From Thermoplasmatota archaeon (lineage in GTDB: Archaea; Thermoplasmatota; Penumbrarchaeia; Penumbrarchaeales; Penumbrarchaeaceae), in assembly GCA_030600725.1 (NCBI GenBank), contig JAUVLN010000080.1:1-8422 (forward strand): 8,422 nt of DNA. The letters are read 5' to 3'. The first letter of the stretch is position 1. Every line of letters begins with the position of its first letter. Under the pieces are notes generated by a model. The model was not told where the DNA came from. It worked only from the letters and a program-made list of their open reading frames with translations, and made no database searches. The position numbers and the translations under genes were made by a program. Below, one piece after another: positions 1 to 6,954 of the stretch.

Positions 1-1
1 G

Positions 2-229
2 ATCAGGTTCCTGGCCAACGGTGCTGACGTTATGGCCCCGGGGATCGTCGATGCGGACCCCGCCATCGAGGAGGGGGACATGGTCTGGGTGAGGGACGAG
101 ACCCACGGGAGGCCCCTTGCCGTGGGAAAGGCCCTGATCGACGGGCCCTCGATGTCTGCGGGAGCCACGGGGAAGGCGATAAAAACGATACATTTCGTGG
201 GCGATCCGATCTGGAACGCTGAACTTTGA
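2..229 (+). CDS. C-terminal part of archaeal PUA-domain RNA-binding protein (5' truncated)
   Basis: The reading frame is open from the window edge to a TGA at 227-229 and gives 75 residues of C-terminal sequence. It contains the PUA signature GADVMAPGIVDAD, then a GDMVWVRDETHG strand pair, PLAVGKAL, and a GKAIKTIHFVGDPIWN ending. This matches the C-terminal PUA domain of the universal archaeal protein related to eukaryotic MCT-1/Tma20, whose human member has a similar GANIMCPG opening and an IHYLNDGLW ending. PUA domains bind structured RNA, and the eukaryotic relatives act in translation initiation or ribosome recycling; the exact archaeal role is not settled. The family is usually about 150-160 residues, so roughly the first half lies upstream of the window. 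The PUA domain of archaeosine tRNA-guanine transglycosylase is an alternative, but its strand sequences fit less well. The internal ATG at 32 is not a start, because the domain is already under way before it. Confidence 0.85.
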   Translation: MRFLANGADVMAPGIVDADPAIEEGDMVWVRDETHGRPLAVGKALIDGPSMSAGATGKAIKTIHFVGDPIWNAEL

Positions 230-507
230 CCTCCATACCCCCATATCCGGGATTTCTTGAGATTTAGATGAATCCCGATTCGACACCGGTTCAAGATTCA
301 ATGGTTTCGTCAGGAAACCCATGGAAAGTTTAATTATCGTTCAAACCGATATAGATAGGCTCTGCAGAGACAAAAGCCCGAACCGCTACAATAAAGTCAA
401 AGATCAGAAGAATTTCAACAGGCAGTGGAATTATCGCCCTTTTGGTTCGGGATCCTATCGAGAGCCTGCAGTGTGGTGGAGGGGGGTCAGATCGAAGAGG
501 TAGAGAT
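230..507. other. Intergenic region with one possible promoter
   Basis: This 278-base gap contains the inverted repeat at 248-277 and a TATA-like stretch, AAAGTTTAATTATC (325-338). It resembles the AAAGTTTATT found ahead of the agmatinase gene. If that box is used, transcription would start near 355-365 and leave about 145 untranslated bases before the ATG at 508. The 8-mer AATTATCG occurs at 332-339 and again at 429-436. A 60-codon frame (321-503) opens here, but its composition is not protein-like and it overlaps the next gene's ribosome binding site. I see no tRNA or other recognisable RNA. Confidence 0.4.
248..277. repeat. Inverted repeat just after the PUA gene
   Basis: CGGGATT at 248-254 is perfectly complementary to AATCCCG at 271-277, giving a 7-bp stem with a 16-base loop that starts 18 bases after the PUA stop codon. 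No T-run follows, so it does not look like a classical intrinsic terminator. It may protect a 3' end or be a chance match. Confidence 0.3.
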
Positions 508-738
508 ATGAACCCGAGAAAAGTTGAGAGGATCGCAAGTTACAGGGACCTTTTGGAGATAGACAGCAAGATAGATATTGGAAGCAATATCAGGGGTAAG
601 GTGAAAGTGTTCCCCAGTAAGGAGTACATTGTTGCAAATCCGGATGATTTCCACAGGATGATCAGGAAGATACCGGTATATTCCTCGATGTACGCCTCGA
701 TGAGCGGTGTCCTCTATATGGATGAAGAGGAACAGTAA
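508..738 (+). CDS. Hypothetical small protein, 76 residues
   Basis: I chose the ATG at 508 because GAGGT (497-501) sits six bases before it, the same spacing as at the 6285 gene. The frame stays open upstream to a TTG at 442, but that extension (CGGGGSDRRGRD) looks like translated noncoding DNA. The product is small and mixed in charge, with no signal peptide or membrane segment, so it is probably cytoplasmic. It opens with a basic/acidic helical stretch (RKVERIASYRDLLEID), followed by a probable beta section (GKVKVFPSKEYIVANP), a short helix (DDFHRMIRKIP) and a Tyr/Met/Ser-rich tail ending in DEEEQ. I do not recognise a family. GC in one sampled line (541-600) is about 42%, below the flanking glycosyltransferase and PUA genes. 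The good ribosome binding site and plausible protein composition argue that it is real; the function is unknown. Confidence 0.55.
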   Translation: MNPRKVERIASYRDLLEIDSKIDIGSNIRGKVKVFPSKEYIVANPDDFHRMIRKIPVYSSMYASMSGVLYMDEEEQ

Positions 739-870
739 AAGAGATGGTCGTGACCCGTGTAAGGTCCGTCCATTGTATGGCATATTATTGATTCTTCATG
801 TAAGCGGCTTATTTTCCATATAGGAGATAGGTAGCATTGAAGCCTAAATCAAGGATCGGGCGGGCCCAAA

Positions 871-880
871 ATTCAAATAA
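871..880 (+). promoter_or_regulatory. Possible TATA box for the 902 glycosyltransferase gene
   Basis: ATTCAAATAA is an AT-rich block inside otherwise GC-rich sequence, centred about 26 bases before the ATG at 902. That is the archaeal box A to start-site distance, and no Shine-Dalgarno-like sequence precedes the ATG. Together these suggest a leaderless transcript. The match to the TATA consensus is only moderate. Confidence 0.4.
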
Positions 881-901
881 TCATTCATCCTACCAACGGA
901 C

Positions 902-2347
902 ATGGCCGATCCGGTGAAAGGGAACCTATCGATCGTTGAGGCGTTCACCGGCGCGGTCCGAAAAAACCCATTCCCTGCCCTGGTGATCCTCTGGGCTGTG
1001 GTCTACCTGCCCCTCGCCTTCGGCCTCTCCGCGGCCATTGATGAGGATACCTACGAGCTGACCCTGGACGGAGAGGATATCGTTTTCGGGTCAGATAGAG
1101 TGATAATATATTATGATCGGGAGACGAGCGTGAAGGGGACATTCCTCTTTGAGAATGGAAGCGGCGAACTCTCGATCGAGGCGGAGGAAGGATACCTTCC
1201 CATGAGATTGGAGCTGGAGGGGTACGGCAAGCTCTATACCGCGGACCTTTACGAGTGGAACCGCACCTGGGAGATCGACGGGGAGGCCATGGGGGATGAC
1301 CCCGGGAACTCGACATGGGTTGTTCGGATCGAGGAGAAGGTCACCGACGTGCCTTTCTACAGGGACAGGGGCCGCACGCTGCTGGAGGGAAAGCTCCTCT
1401 ACCGCGATGTCGCCACCCTCAATCCCCCCCTGATCAATATCTTCTGGTTGGTCCCCGCAGCCCTGGGTGGAAGCTTCCTTGTTTTCAGGCTCTATTTCGC
1501 GATGTTCGCTCTCCTCGGCGGGTTGATCACCCATGGTCTGGGCTCCCGCCTGTATGGAAAACGGGGGATATGGGCCGCACTCATGTTGATGTTGAACCCC
1601 CTGACCGTCTATTCATCCGTTGGAGCCGTTCAGGATGACGTGATAGTGATGATAGGGTTCATCCTGGTATTGATGCTGCTTCAGATGGGGTGGAGGAGAT
1701 CCTCCTCGGCCGTCCTGGGGATCGGGATGGCATCCAAGATATTCACGATACTGCTGCTTCCCGGCATTCTCATGGGTGAGGGGAAGGCGATCGATAAGCT
1801 CAAGCGTTTATCCATCGCCCTCCTGATACCTGTTGCTGTGATCCTCCCGTTCCTCCTGCTGGCACCGGAGGGCGTGATGAATTTCATCAGGCTGTACTTC
1901 ACCGGAGACGGCGGCGGCGTGCTCCATGGTATTTCCTTGTGGAGATATCTGATCGACCTGGGGCTGCTTCCGGAGTTGGTCCTCTCGGTCCTACCGGTCC
2001 TGCTGGTGTTAATTGGCGCCAGCCTTTTCCTGCGCTTTCGAACCAGGATGGCCCCCATACATGCCGGCTGGATATTCACGATCCTGTTCCTCCTCTTCTT
2101 CCCCAAGGTCCATTCCGGATACTATCTGCTTCTTCTGCCCTTCGCGATACACCTGATCCGTGGAATGGATATAAACAGGAGCCTGCTCATAATGTCCTTG
2201 ATGATCATCGGCCTGGACCTGGCGAACGGGTTCGGCTGGAACGAGGGGCCCATGATCATCGTTCCGATCATCCTATCATTATCCCTGATGGGGGCCCTGA
2301 TCTACATATACGGGGGGGTCTCGGTAAGGGAAGCATTTACGCGGTAG
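902..2347 (+). CDS. Integral-membrane GT-C-type glycosyltransferase with extracytoplasmic insertion
   Basis: The 481-residue product has about eleven hydrophobic segments: one near 24-44 and the rest from about 176 to the C-terminus. Features typical of GT-C enzymes (GT87/PIG-M-like) are an acidic pair in the first outer loop just before the second membrane segment (D149, D155 of YRDRG), LEGKLLYRDVATLNPPL at 161-177, NPLTVYSS plus VQDD at 232-246, ASKIFTILLLP at 278-287 and FPKVHSGYYLLLLPF at 400-414. Such enzymes move sugars from polyprenyl-phosphate carriers to lipid or glycan acceptors on the outer membrane face. Donor and acceptor cannot be read from sequence. Residues about 46-148 form an extra, beta-rich, acidic segment with sequons at N85, N120 and N136. 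The ATG at 902 is chosen from the TATA-like block 26 bases upstream. The last 46 bases overlap the convergent PMT-like gene. The family call rests on motifs and topology; the exact CAZy family is uncertain. Confidence 0.75.
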   Translation: MADPVKGNLSIVEAFTGAVRKNPFPALVILWAVVYLPLAFGLSAAIDEDTYELTLDGEDIVFGSDRVIIYYDRETSVKGTFLFENGSGELSIEAEEGYLPMRLELEGYGKLYTADLYEWNRTWEIDGEAMGDDPGNSTWVVRIEEKVTDVPFYRDRGRTLLEGKLLYRDVATLNPPLINIFWLVPAALGGSFLVFRLYFAMFALLGGLITHGLGSRLYGKRGIWAALMLMLNPLTVYSSVGAVQDDVIVMIGFILVLMLLQMGWRRSSSAVLGIGMASKIFTILLLPGILMGEGKAIDKLKRLSIALLIPVAVILPFLLLAPEGVMNFIRLYFTGDGGGVLHGISLWRYLIDLGLLPELVLSVLPVLLVLIGASLFLRFRTRMAPIHAGWIFTILFLLFFPKVHSGYYLLLLPFAIHLIRGMDINRSLLIMSLMIIGLDLANGFGWNEGPMIIVPIILSLSLMGALIYIYGGVSVREAFTR

Positions 2348-4056
2348 AGCCATAGTATCGTCTCCCCGCCGTGTTCCACGTCGTAGGTGAGGGTGCAGTT
2401 GTCGGAATGTGCCAGCTCCGTCATGGCCGGATGTTTTCCTCTCTGCAGGTCGACCAGATAGATGAGGATATACGAGACATTCTCCTCCCGCGCCTCCTCG
2501 ATGGACGATACCGGATCGGTGACGTTATCGTGATAATAGCTTCCCAGCTTGGTCCATCTCAGGGCGATCTTTCCCTCCAATTCGTTATCGTCCATCCACT
2601 CGAAGGTCTCCCTGAAGCCCTGGCCGCTGTAATCCCTCAGCCCGCTGTCCGTGTCGTAGAGGTATACGTTCTCCTGATAGTGAGGATATGCGATGTAAGT
2701 GGACGTTCCCATCAGCAGACAGACGACGAGAAGGGAGATGGGCCCCGCGATATCCTCCCTCATCCGGTAAAACAGCTTCCACACTGCGATCGATGAGAGG
2801 ATGATCATCGGGGGGAGGATCCATTGAACGTACCTGATGCCCTTGAATGGAATAAAGGTCATGATGACAAAGCATCCCAGGGTCCAGAATATCATGAGCC
2901 AGACACCCGGTCTTTCCCGAAGGTATTCGGTCAATGTTTTCCGCTCTGCCTTCCGCAAAGACCCCGCCCTGCCCCCCTCATACCGTCTCGACCGCCCTGA
3001 GAATATCGACCTGAACGTGATCAGGATCGCCGACAGGGATCCGATCCATATCAACGGATGCACCTTGCCCAGTATCGCAACGGCGTAGAAATATATGGGT
3101 GGGTAATCGTAGGTGCTGCCGAGGAAGTATGTGGAGTGCCCTGTTCCCACCTCCCAGATCCAATGCCCCAATCCAAGTACCAGCCAGTAGGGGTTCAGAT
3201 AGTACCATGAGAGGAGGAGGAAAACGATCATCATCGAGGTGAACATGGCCGGACCCCGTCTCCTCAGCCGATCCCGGTCAGTGATGAAAGCGTATATGAC
3301 CCACGTGAGCAGGATCGATCCGAACGTGAACTTGGTGGCCAGGGCGACCCCGGCCAGTACGGCCGTGACCACCTCCAGGCGGTCCAGGGACCTCGGATCC
3401 AGCCGCTCCGAAAGCTTTCTCCCATCCGTCGTCCCCTCGGGCTCCTCCTCCCGCCTCTCCAGCAGGGAGATGAGAAAAAGGGCAGTGATCAGCGAGAGGA
3501 GGCTGACGGGAGTGTCCTCCTTTGCGATAAGCGAGTATCCTATCAGAAGGGGAGATGACGAGGCGATCGCGGATGCGATAAGCCCGGGCCACGGCCCCTT
3601 TCCGATCTTTGAAGCCACCATGAAGACGGCGAGGGGGATCAGGGAACCCAGGATGGCATTTGGCAGTTTGACCGCCCATTCGTCGTCACCGAATATCAAT
3701 GTGGAGCAGAAGATCAGGTATTTCTCCACGGGGGGATGTTCCAGATCGACCCAGAGCTTTCCCTCCCGGTAATATTCAACGGCCTCCATCTTCTCCGCCT
3801 CATCCGTTGTGAGGCCGCTTTCGGGCAGCATCCAGAACCTTAGAGTGATGCCTGCAAAAAGGATGATCACAAGAAGAATGAGATGGTACCTGTCCATCCC
3901 CCTGAAAGGCTCCTTGATGATGTCGAGGGGAGTGCGTTTATTATCAAGGGGTTCGGTGCTTGTCCCCATTGGGCGGGCCCCGTCACGTCCTATGTGATCC
4001 CATCGATATGTTTCCCTCAAAGCTCGTACCATCCCTTTCGAAATATCGAGCAGCAT
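2302..4056 (-). CDS. PMT/GT39-like membrane glycosyltransferase
   Basis: The 584-residue protein has a polar N-terminal stretch of about 55 residues, then roughly ten to twelve membrane segments up to about residue 455, then a C-terminal region of about 130 mostly soluble residues. GT39/ArnT-type marks are TTDEAEK (83-89, the Asp-Glu pair in the first outer loop), LEHPPVEKY (105-113), AKEDTP (178-183), YDYPPIYFY (316-324) and FKGIRYVQWILPP (404-416). These enzymes transfer a sugar from a polyprenyl-phosphate donor to protein or lipid at the outer face of the membrane. Charged inner loops (about 200-225 and 350-380) separate membrane segments. The start at 4056 follows AAAAAGGGG two bases upstream; Met9, Met30 and Met54 are alternatives, with Met54 directly ahead of the first membrane segment. 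It is transcribed away from the aminotransferase and converges on the other glycosyltransferase gene. Substrate unknown. Confidence 0.85.
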   Translation of the reverse strand: MLLDISKGMVRALRETYRWDHIGRDGARPMGTSTEPLDNKRTPLDIIKEPFRGMDRYHLILLVIILFAGITLRFWMLPESGLTTDEAEKMEAVEYYREGKLWVDLEHPPVEKYLIFCSTLIFGDDEWAVKLPNAILGSLIPLAVFMVASKIGKGPWPGLIASAIASSSPLLIGYSLIAKEDTPVSLLSLITALFLISLLERREEEPEGTTDGRKLSERLDPRSLDRLEVVTAVLAGVALATKFTFGSILLTWVIYAFITDRDRLRRRGPAMFTSMMIVFLLLSWYYLNPYWLVLGLGHWIWEVGTGHSTYFLGSTYDYPPIYFYAVAILGKVHPLIWIGSLSAILITFRSIFSGRSRRYEGGRAGSLRKAERKTLTEYLRERPGVWLMIFWTLGCFVIMTFIPFKGIRYVQWILPPMIILSSIAVWKLFYRMREDIAGPISLLVVCLLMGTSTYIAYPHYQENVYLYDTDSGLRDYSGQGFRETFEWMDDNELEGKIALRWTKLGSYYHDNVTDPVSSIEEAREENVSYILIYLVDLQRGKHPAMTELAHSDNCTLTYDVEHGGETILWLYRVNASLTETPPYM

Positions 4057-4117
4057 ATCCCCTTTTTCCTAGATAACCCCACCGATATCGTTATAGAGGA
4101 ATTAATGATACCTGTAA
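4057..4117. promoter_or_regulatory. Divergent promoter region between glycosyltransferase and aminotransferase
   Basis: Only 61 bases separate the two divergent start codons. TTATAGAG (4091-4098) lies about 24 bases before the ATG at 4118, suiting leaderless transcription of the aminotransferase. On the other strand the same block reads CTCTATAA and lies about 38 bases before the 4056 start, so both directions could share one AT-rich core. ATTAATGATA (4102-4111) is a second candidate for the minus strand. No clear operator is visible. Confidence 0.4.
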
Positions 4118-5434
4118 ATGGTGAATGAGATGAGCGTCAAGAAGAATGTTGACCATGCAGGGATCAAGACCCCGTTTTACGAAGATCTTTTTTCGGACAG
4201 GGCCAAGAACATGAAGGCATCGGTGATCAGGGAGCTGCTCAAGCTGACCCAGAAACCCGAGATCATCTCCTTTGCAGGCGGGCTCCCGAACCCCAAGGCG
4301 TTCCCGGTCGAAGCAATAAGCGAGATCGTTCAGGACCTGTTGAAAAGTGAATCGAGCAGGGTTCTCCAGTACGGGTCCACCCAGGGCGTTCCGGAGCTTC
4401 GCGAGGAGATCGCCAGGAGGCTCAAGAGGAAGTGGAACATAGATGGGGACGCCGATAATATCCTGATCACCGTCGGGTCCCAGGAGGGATTGGAGCTTCT
4501 GGGCAGATTGTTCCTTGGTTTCAAATCGACCGTTATCATGGAGGCCCCCACGTACCTCGGTGCGCTTAACGCCTTTCACGCATACAACCCAACGATAGTA
4601 TCCATCCCGCTTGATGACGATGGATTGATGGTCGATCGGCTGGAGGAGTACCTCACCGGCGCGGAGAAGCACGGTGTGATGCTCAAGTTCATATACGTGG
4701 TCCCGACCTTCCACAACCCCGCCGGGGTATGCATGTCGGAACCCAGGAGGAGGAAGCTGATGGACCTCTCCCACGAGCACGACTTCCTGATAGTGGAGGA
4801 TGACCCGTACGGGGAGCTCAGATACACGGGAGATGCCCTTCCCACCCTGAAATCAATGGACAGGGAGGATAGGGTGATCTATCTGGGCACCTTCTCCAAG
4901 ACCCTTGTTCCCGGGTTCCGCGTCGCCTGGACCTGCGCTCCAAAGCCGATCATCAACAAGATGGAGATAGCCAAACAGGCCATCGACCTGTGTACGCCTC
5001 CTTTCACCCAACACATCGCCAAGGAGTATCTCAAAAGGGGATATCTGGACACCCATCTTGAGAAGATAATCTCACTGTACGGAAACAAGATGAGGATCAT
5101 GAAAAGGACCATGAACGAGGTCATGCCCAAGGAGTATATTCGCTGGCCGGAGCCCGAGGGAGGAATGTTCCTCTGGGCGACGATGAAAGAGGGGATGAAC
5201 GCAACGGAGATGTTCCAGGACGCCATCGCCCAGAACGTGGCATACGTTACCGGCCAATCGTTCTTCGCCGACGGGGAGGGGGAGAACTGCATGAGGCTCA
5301 ACTTCTCACATGCCGAGGATGATAAGATCGTTGAGGGGGTACACCGGCTTGCGGGAGTTGTGGAGGATTGGGGCAGAAGGCTCGATTCCTCCCACGAGGA
5401 TCGGGTGAAGAAGGAGTTCATACAGGGCGTGTGA
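4118..5434 (+). CDS. PLP-dependent aminotransferase, fold type I (LysN/aromatic aminotransferase-like)
   Basis: The 438-residue cytoplasmic enzyme is about the usual length for the class I/II aminotransferase family. Visible motifs in order: FAGGLPNPKAFP (52-63), LQYGSTQGVPELREEIA (83-99), TVGSQEGLELLGRLF (118-132), EAPTYLGAL (142-150), HNPAG (199-203, with Asn200 contacting the cofactor), VEDDPYGELRY (226-236, with the Asp that pairs with the pyridine nitrogen and Tyr231), FSKTLVPGFRVAW (259-271, Lys261 forming the Schiff base), GGMFLW (348-353) and MRLNFS (392-397, Arg393 for the substrate carboxylate). The closest type is the archaeal and Thermus group that includes 2-aminoadipate (LysN), kynurenine and aromatic aminotransferases; sequence alone does not settle the amino donor. 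The start at 4118 suits a leaderless transcript from the 4091 box; ATG 4130 is possible, with GGTG seven bases earlier. It looks monocistronic. No catalytic residue appears missing. Confidence 0.92.
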   Translation: MVNEMSVKKNVDHAGIKTPFYEDLFSDRAKNMKASVIRELLKLTQKPEIISFAGGLPNPKAFPVEAISEIVQDLLKSESSRVLQYGSTQGVPELREEIARRLKRKWNIDGDADNILITVGSQEGLELLGRLFLGFKSTVIMEAPTYLGALNAFHAYNPTIVSIPLDDDGLMVDRLEEYLTGAEKHGVMLKFIYVVPTFHNPAGVCMSEPRRRKLMDLSHEHDFLIVEDDPYGELRYTGDALPTLKSMDREDRVIYLGTFSKTLVPGFRVAWTCAPKPIINKMEIAKQAIDLCTPPFTQHIAKEYLKRGYLDTHLEKIISLYGNKMRIMKRTMNEVMPKEYIRWPEPEGGMFLWATMKEGMNATEMFQDAIAQNVAYVTGQSFFADGEGENCMRLNFSHAEDDKIVEGVHRLAGVVEDWGRRLDSSHEDRVKKEFIQGV

Positions 5435-5652
5435 ATAACTGGCACATTTGAGATATCTTTCAGATCCTGATTAAATTTGATCGTATCGCCACTTAGATCA
5501 ATCCGTATATGTTATGCAATAGTTTGATACTACAAAAACGCAATTATGTACTTATTATATGTATGTTGGATGGGTGTTCAGGCGTAAATTCCGAGGTAAG
5601 GTAAGATATGTTTAAATAAGTTCCTAGCCTTTGATGAAGAGGAGGGATTTAT
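5435..5652. other. AT-rich intergenic region leading into the surface-protein pair
   Basis: These 218 bases follow the aminotransferase stop and mark the change from GC-rich to AT-rich sequence. Apart from the TATA box near 5611 and the ribosome binding site at 5641-5645, I see no gene, tRNA, direct flanking repeat or clear terminator hairpin. Confidence 0.5.
5610..5619 (+). promoter_or_regulatory. TATA box of the PPC-like surface protein gene
   Basis: GTTTAAATAA is a good archaeal box A. It predicts a start near 5640, which would put the GGAGG at 5641-5645 at the very 5' end of the transcript and give a leader of only about 12 bases before the GTG at 5653. Confidence 0.55.
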
Positions 5653-6240
5653 GTGTTTGGACAGAGGACTTTCTTGATTGGACTGTTTGTTACTGCAATG
5701 CTAATAATGACTCTACCTATTGGTCTTGCTGATAGTGAACCTAATGATTCATTAATGGACCCTGAGACAATTGGTGAAGGAACTGTGACAGGAACTGTAT
5801 ATTATGGTTTCTTAACGGATGATGATGTTGATTTTTATAGAATATCAGTCCCTTCAAAAAAGGATATTGAAGTTACTGCGACTATGACTAGTTCTGGAGA
5901 CGGCACAATTACAATAAACAGTTACGACCACGATAGACAGGAGTTAGGGATATTTTATATCTGGATGTACCTTGATGCTCCCGGCGAGACAGATACCGGT
6001 AGTTGGTATAACGGAGAAAGTAGTGCCCAGAACCTATATCTTGAGGTTTCTGGTGATGGTGACTATGAGATAACAATAGAATTTACTGATGATACATCAG
6101 ATGCTACAACTGCCTTAGCGGGCATTTGCTTTCTGGGCACTGCAGGAATGATTTGTATTCCTATTGTCTTCATTATTATTGTAATAGTTGTGATAATTGT
6201 CATTGTCAAGATGGTGAAAAAGAAGAAAGCTTCTAATTAG
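5653..6240 (+). CDS. Secreted, membrane-anchored protein with PPC-like beta domain
   Basis: The 195-residue product starts at GTG 5653, seven bases after GGAGG (5641-5645). An overlapping out-of-frame ATG at 5651 would make only eight codons. Residues 1-26 form a signal peptide with likely cleavage after GLA. Residues about 28-146 resemble the bacterial/archaeal pre-peptidase C-terminal (PPC) beta-sandwich: the EPNDSL opening (29-34), GTVTGTVYYG (43-52), DDDVDFYRISVP (56-67), a strand series, and SGDGDYEITIEF (133-144). PPC domains usually trail secreted peptidases, but here there is no catalytic domain. A C-terminal hydrophobic segment (about 155-187, with a run rich in Ile and Val) ends in a Lys-rich tail, predicting an outside domain anchored by one helix. 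Sampled GC is about 32%. The 6285 gene follows after 44 bases in the same orientation, so co-transcription is likely. Binding or adhesion is possible; no function is shown. Confidence 0.8.
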   Translation: MFGQRTFLIGLFVTAMLIMTLPIGLADSEPNDSLMDPETIGEGTVTGTVYYGFLTDDDVDFYRISVPSKKDIEVTATMTSSGDGTITINSYDHDRQELGIFYIWMYLDAPGETDTGSWYNGESSAQNLYLEVSGDGDYEITIEFTDDTSDATTALAGICFLGTAGMICIPIVFIIIVIVVIIVIVKMVKKKKASN

Positions 6241-6284
6241 CAGCAGCCTTAGGCGCCCGTTTGATAATTGAATGAGGTATGTTA

Positions 6285-6899
6285 ATGGAAGATATGGGAG
6301 GTATAGGGACATTATGTTTTTTTTCTCTGTTTGCCTCCCTTTTAATAATTTCAAATGCGTATGCGATTGAGAGTGTATCATTAGATCCTACTATTGCTGA
6401 ATCAGTTCAAAACATTGAGCTAGGGGAAATGAAATATAATTATTCCATTGAGATTATTATTAATAATTGCCATGATCATTGTATTGTTGAATGCGAAATC
6501 GGATTGTACGGTTATCCCTACTATAGCACATTTTCCCCATTTTATGATAATGGGTCTTCATTGATATTATTGCCAAATGAAAATGGCACAATATCGTGGA
6601 CCAATCATGATTTTGTTGATGATATTGAAATTAATATCAGGTTTGAAACATCATACAATTTTAGTATCAGCAATGATCAGCAGGATGATGTAGAGATTAA
6701 GTATGTATTCACAATATATGATGATAATGGAAATATTGCATTAGATTCTGAAGATGGATTTGGAGAATATATTCCCAGTAATAATAAAGAGGACGAGGAA
6801 AACACATCATGTTCCTCCTCTCTCGTAGTACTTATTGGATTACTGATGGTTTTTTATTGTTATACTCGTCGAAAATCTCACCACATTTTTTCCAGATGA
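6285..6899 (+). CDS. Unrecognised secreted, membrane-anchored surface protein with five sequons
   Basis: I chose ATG 6285 because GAGGT (6274-6278) lies six bases before it; ATG 6279 directly abuts that site and would add two residues. The product is 204 residues. Residues 1-27 look like a signal peptide ending in NAYA. The outside part (about 28-175) is acidic and beta-rich with alternating hydrophobic strands. C62, H63, H65, C66 and C70 cluster in one short strand-turn. Sequons occur at N52, N89, N100, N125 and N173. An acidic linker (NNKEDEENTS) precedes a membrane helix (about 178-193) and a basic tail with RRKSHH. The layout copies that of the preceding gene 44 bases upstream, and I see no promoter between them, so the two are probably co-expressed. 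I recognise no family. Sampled GC is about 32%, and A/T-ending codons dominate. Confidence 0.7.
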   Translation: MEDMGGIGTLCFFSLFASLLIISNAYAIESVSLDPTIAESVQNIELGEMKYNYSIEIIINNCHDHCIVECEIGLYGYPYYSTFSPFYDNGSSLILLPNENGTISWTNHDFVDDIEINIRFETSYNFSISNDQQDDVEIKYVFTIYDDNGNIALDSEDGFGEYIPSNNKEDEENTSCSSSLVVLIGLLMVFYCYTRRKSHHIFSR

Positions 6900-6944
6900 C
6901 ATTACTTGATTCACCAATAAGTTTTGAAGTGTGGCCAATCGAAA

Positions 6945-6954
6945 TTATTTATAT
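6945..6954 (+). promoter_or_regulatory. TATA box of the aIF5A gene
   Basis: TTATTTATAT, preceded by CGAAA as a possible BRE, is the strongest box A in the window. It predicts transcription starting near 6975-6980 and a leader of about 25-30 bases carrying the GAGGAG site at 6989-6994. Confidence 0.65.

Noticed and set aside
279..305. T-arm-like GGTTCAAGATTC suggesting a tRNA gene
   Set aside because: The flanking stem does not pair, and no acceptor, D or anticodon arm can be built around it.
321..503. 60-codon open frame on the plus strand
   Set aside because: Its residue composition is not protein-like, it has no convincing ribosome binding site, its start overlaps the TATA-like stretch, and its end overlaps the better-supported 508 gene's translation signal.
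3239..3772. 177-codon plus-strand frame inside the PMT-like gene
   Set aside because: The opposite strand encodes membrane segments and GT39 motifs; this frame is Ser/Arg-rich with no recognisable domain and is an antisense shadow.
4879..5445. 188-codon minus-strand frame opposite the aminotransferase C-terminal half
   Set aside because: The sense strand carries the cofactor lysine and carboxylate-binding arginine motifs; the antisense product is Ser-rich with no domain.
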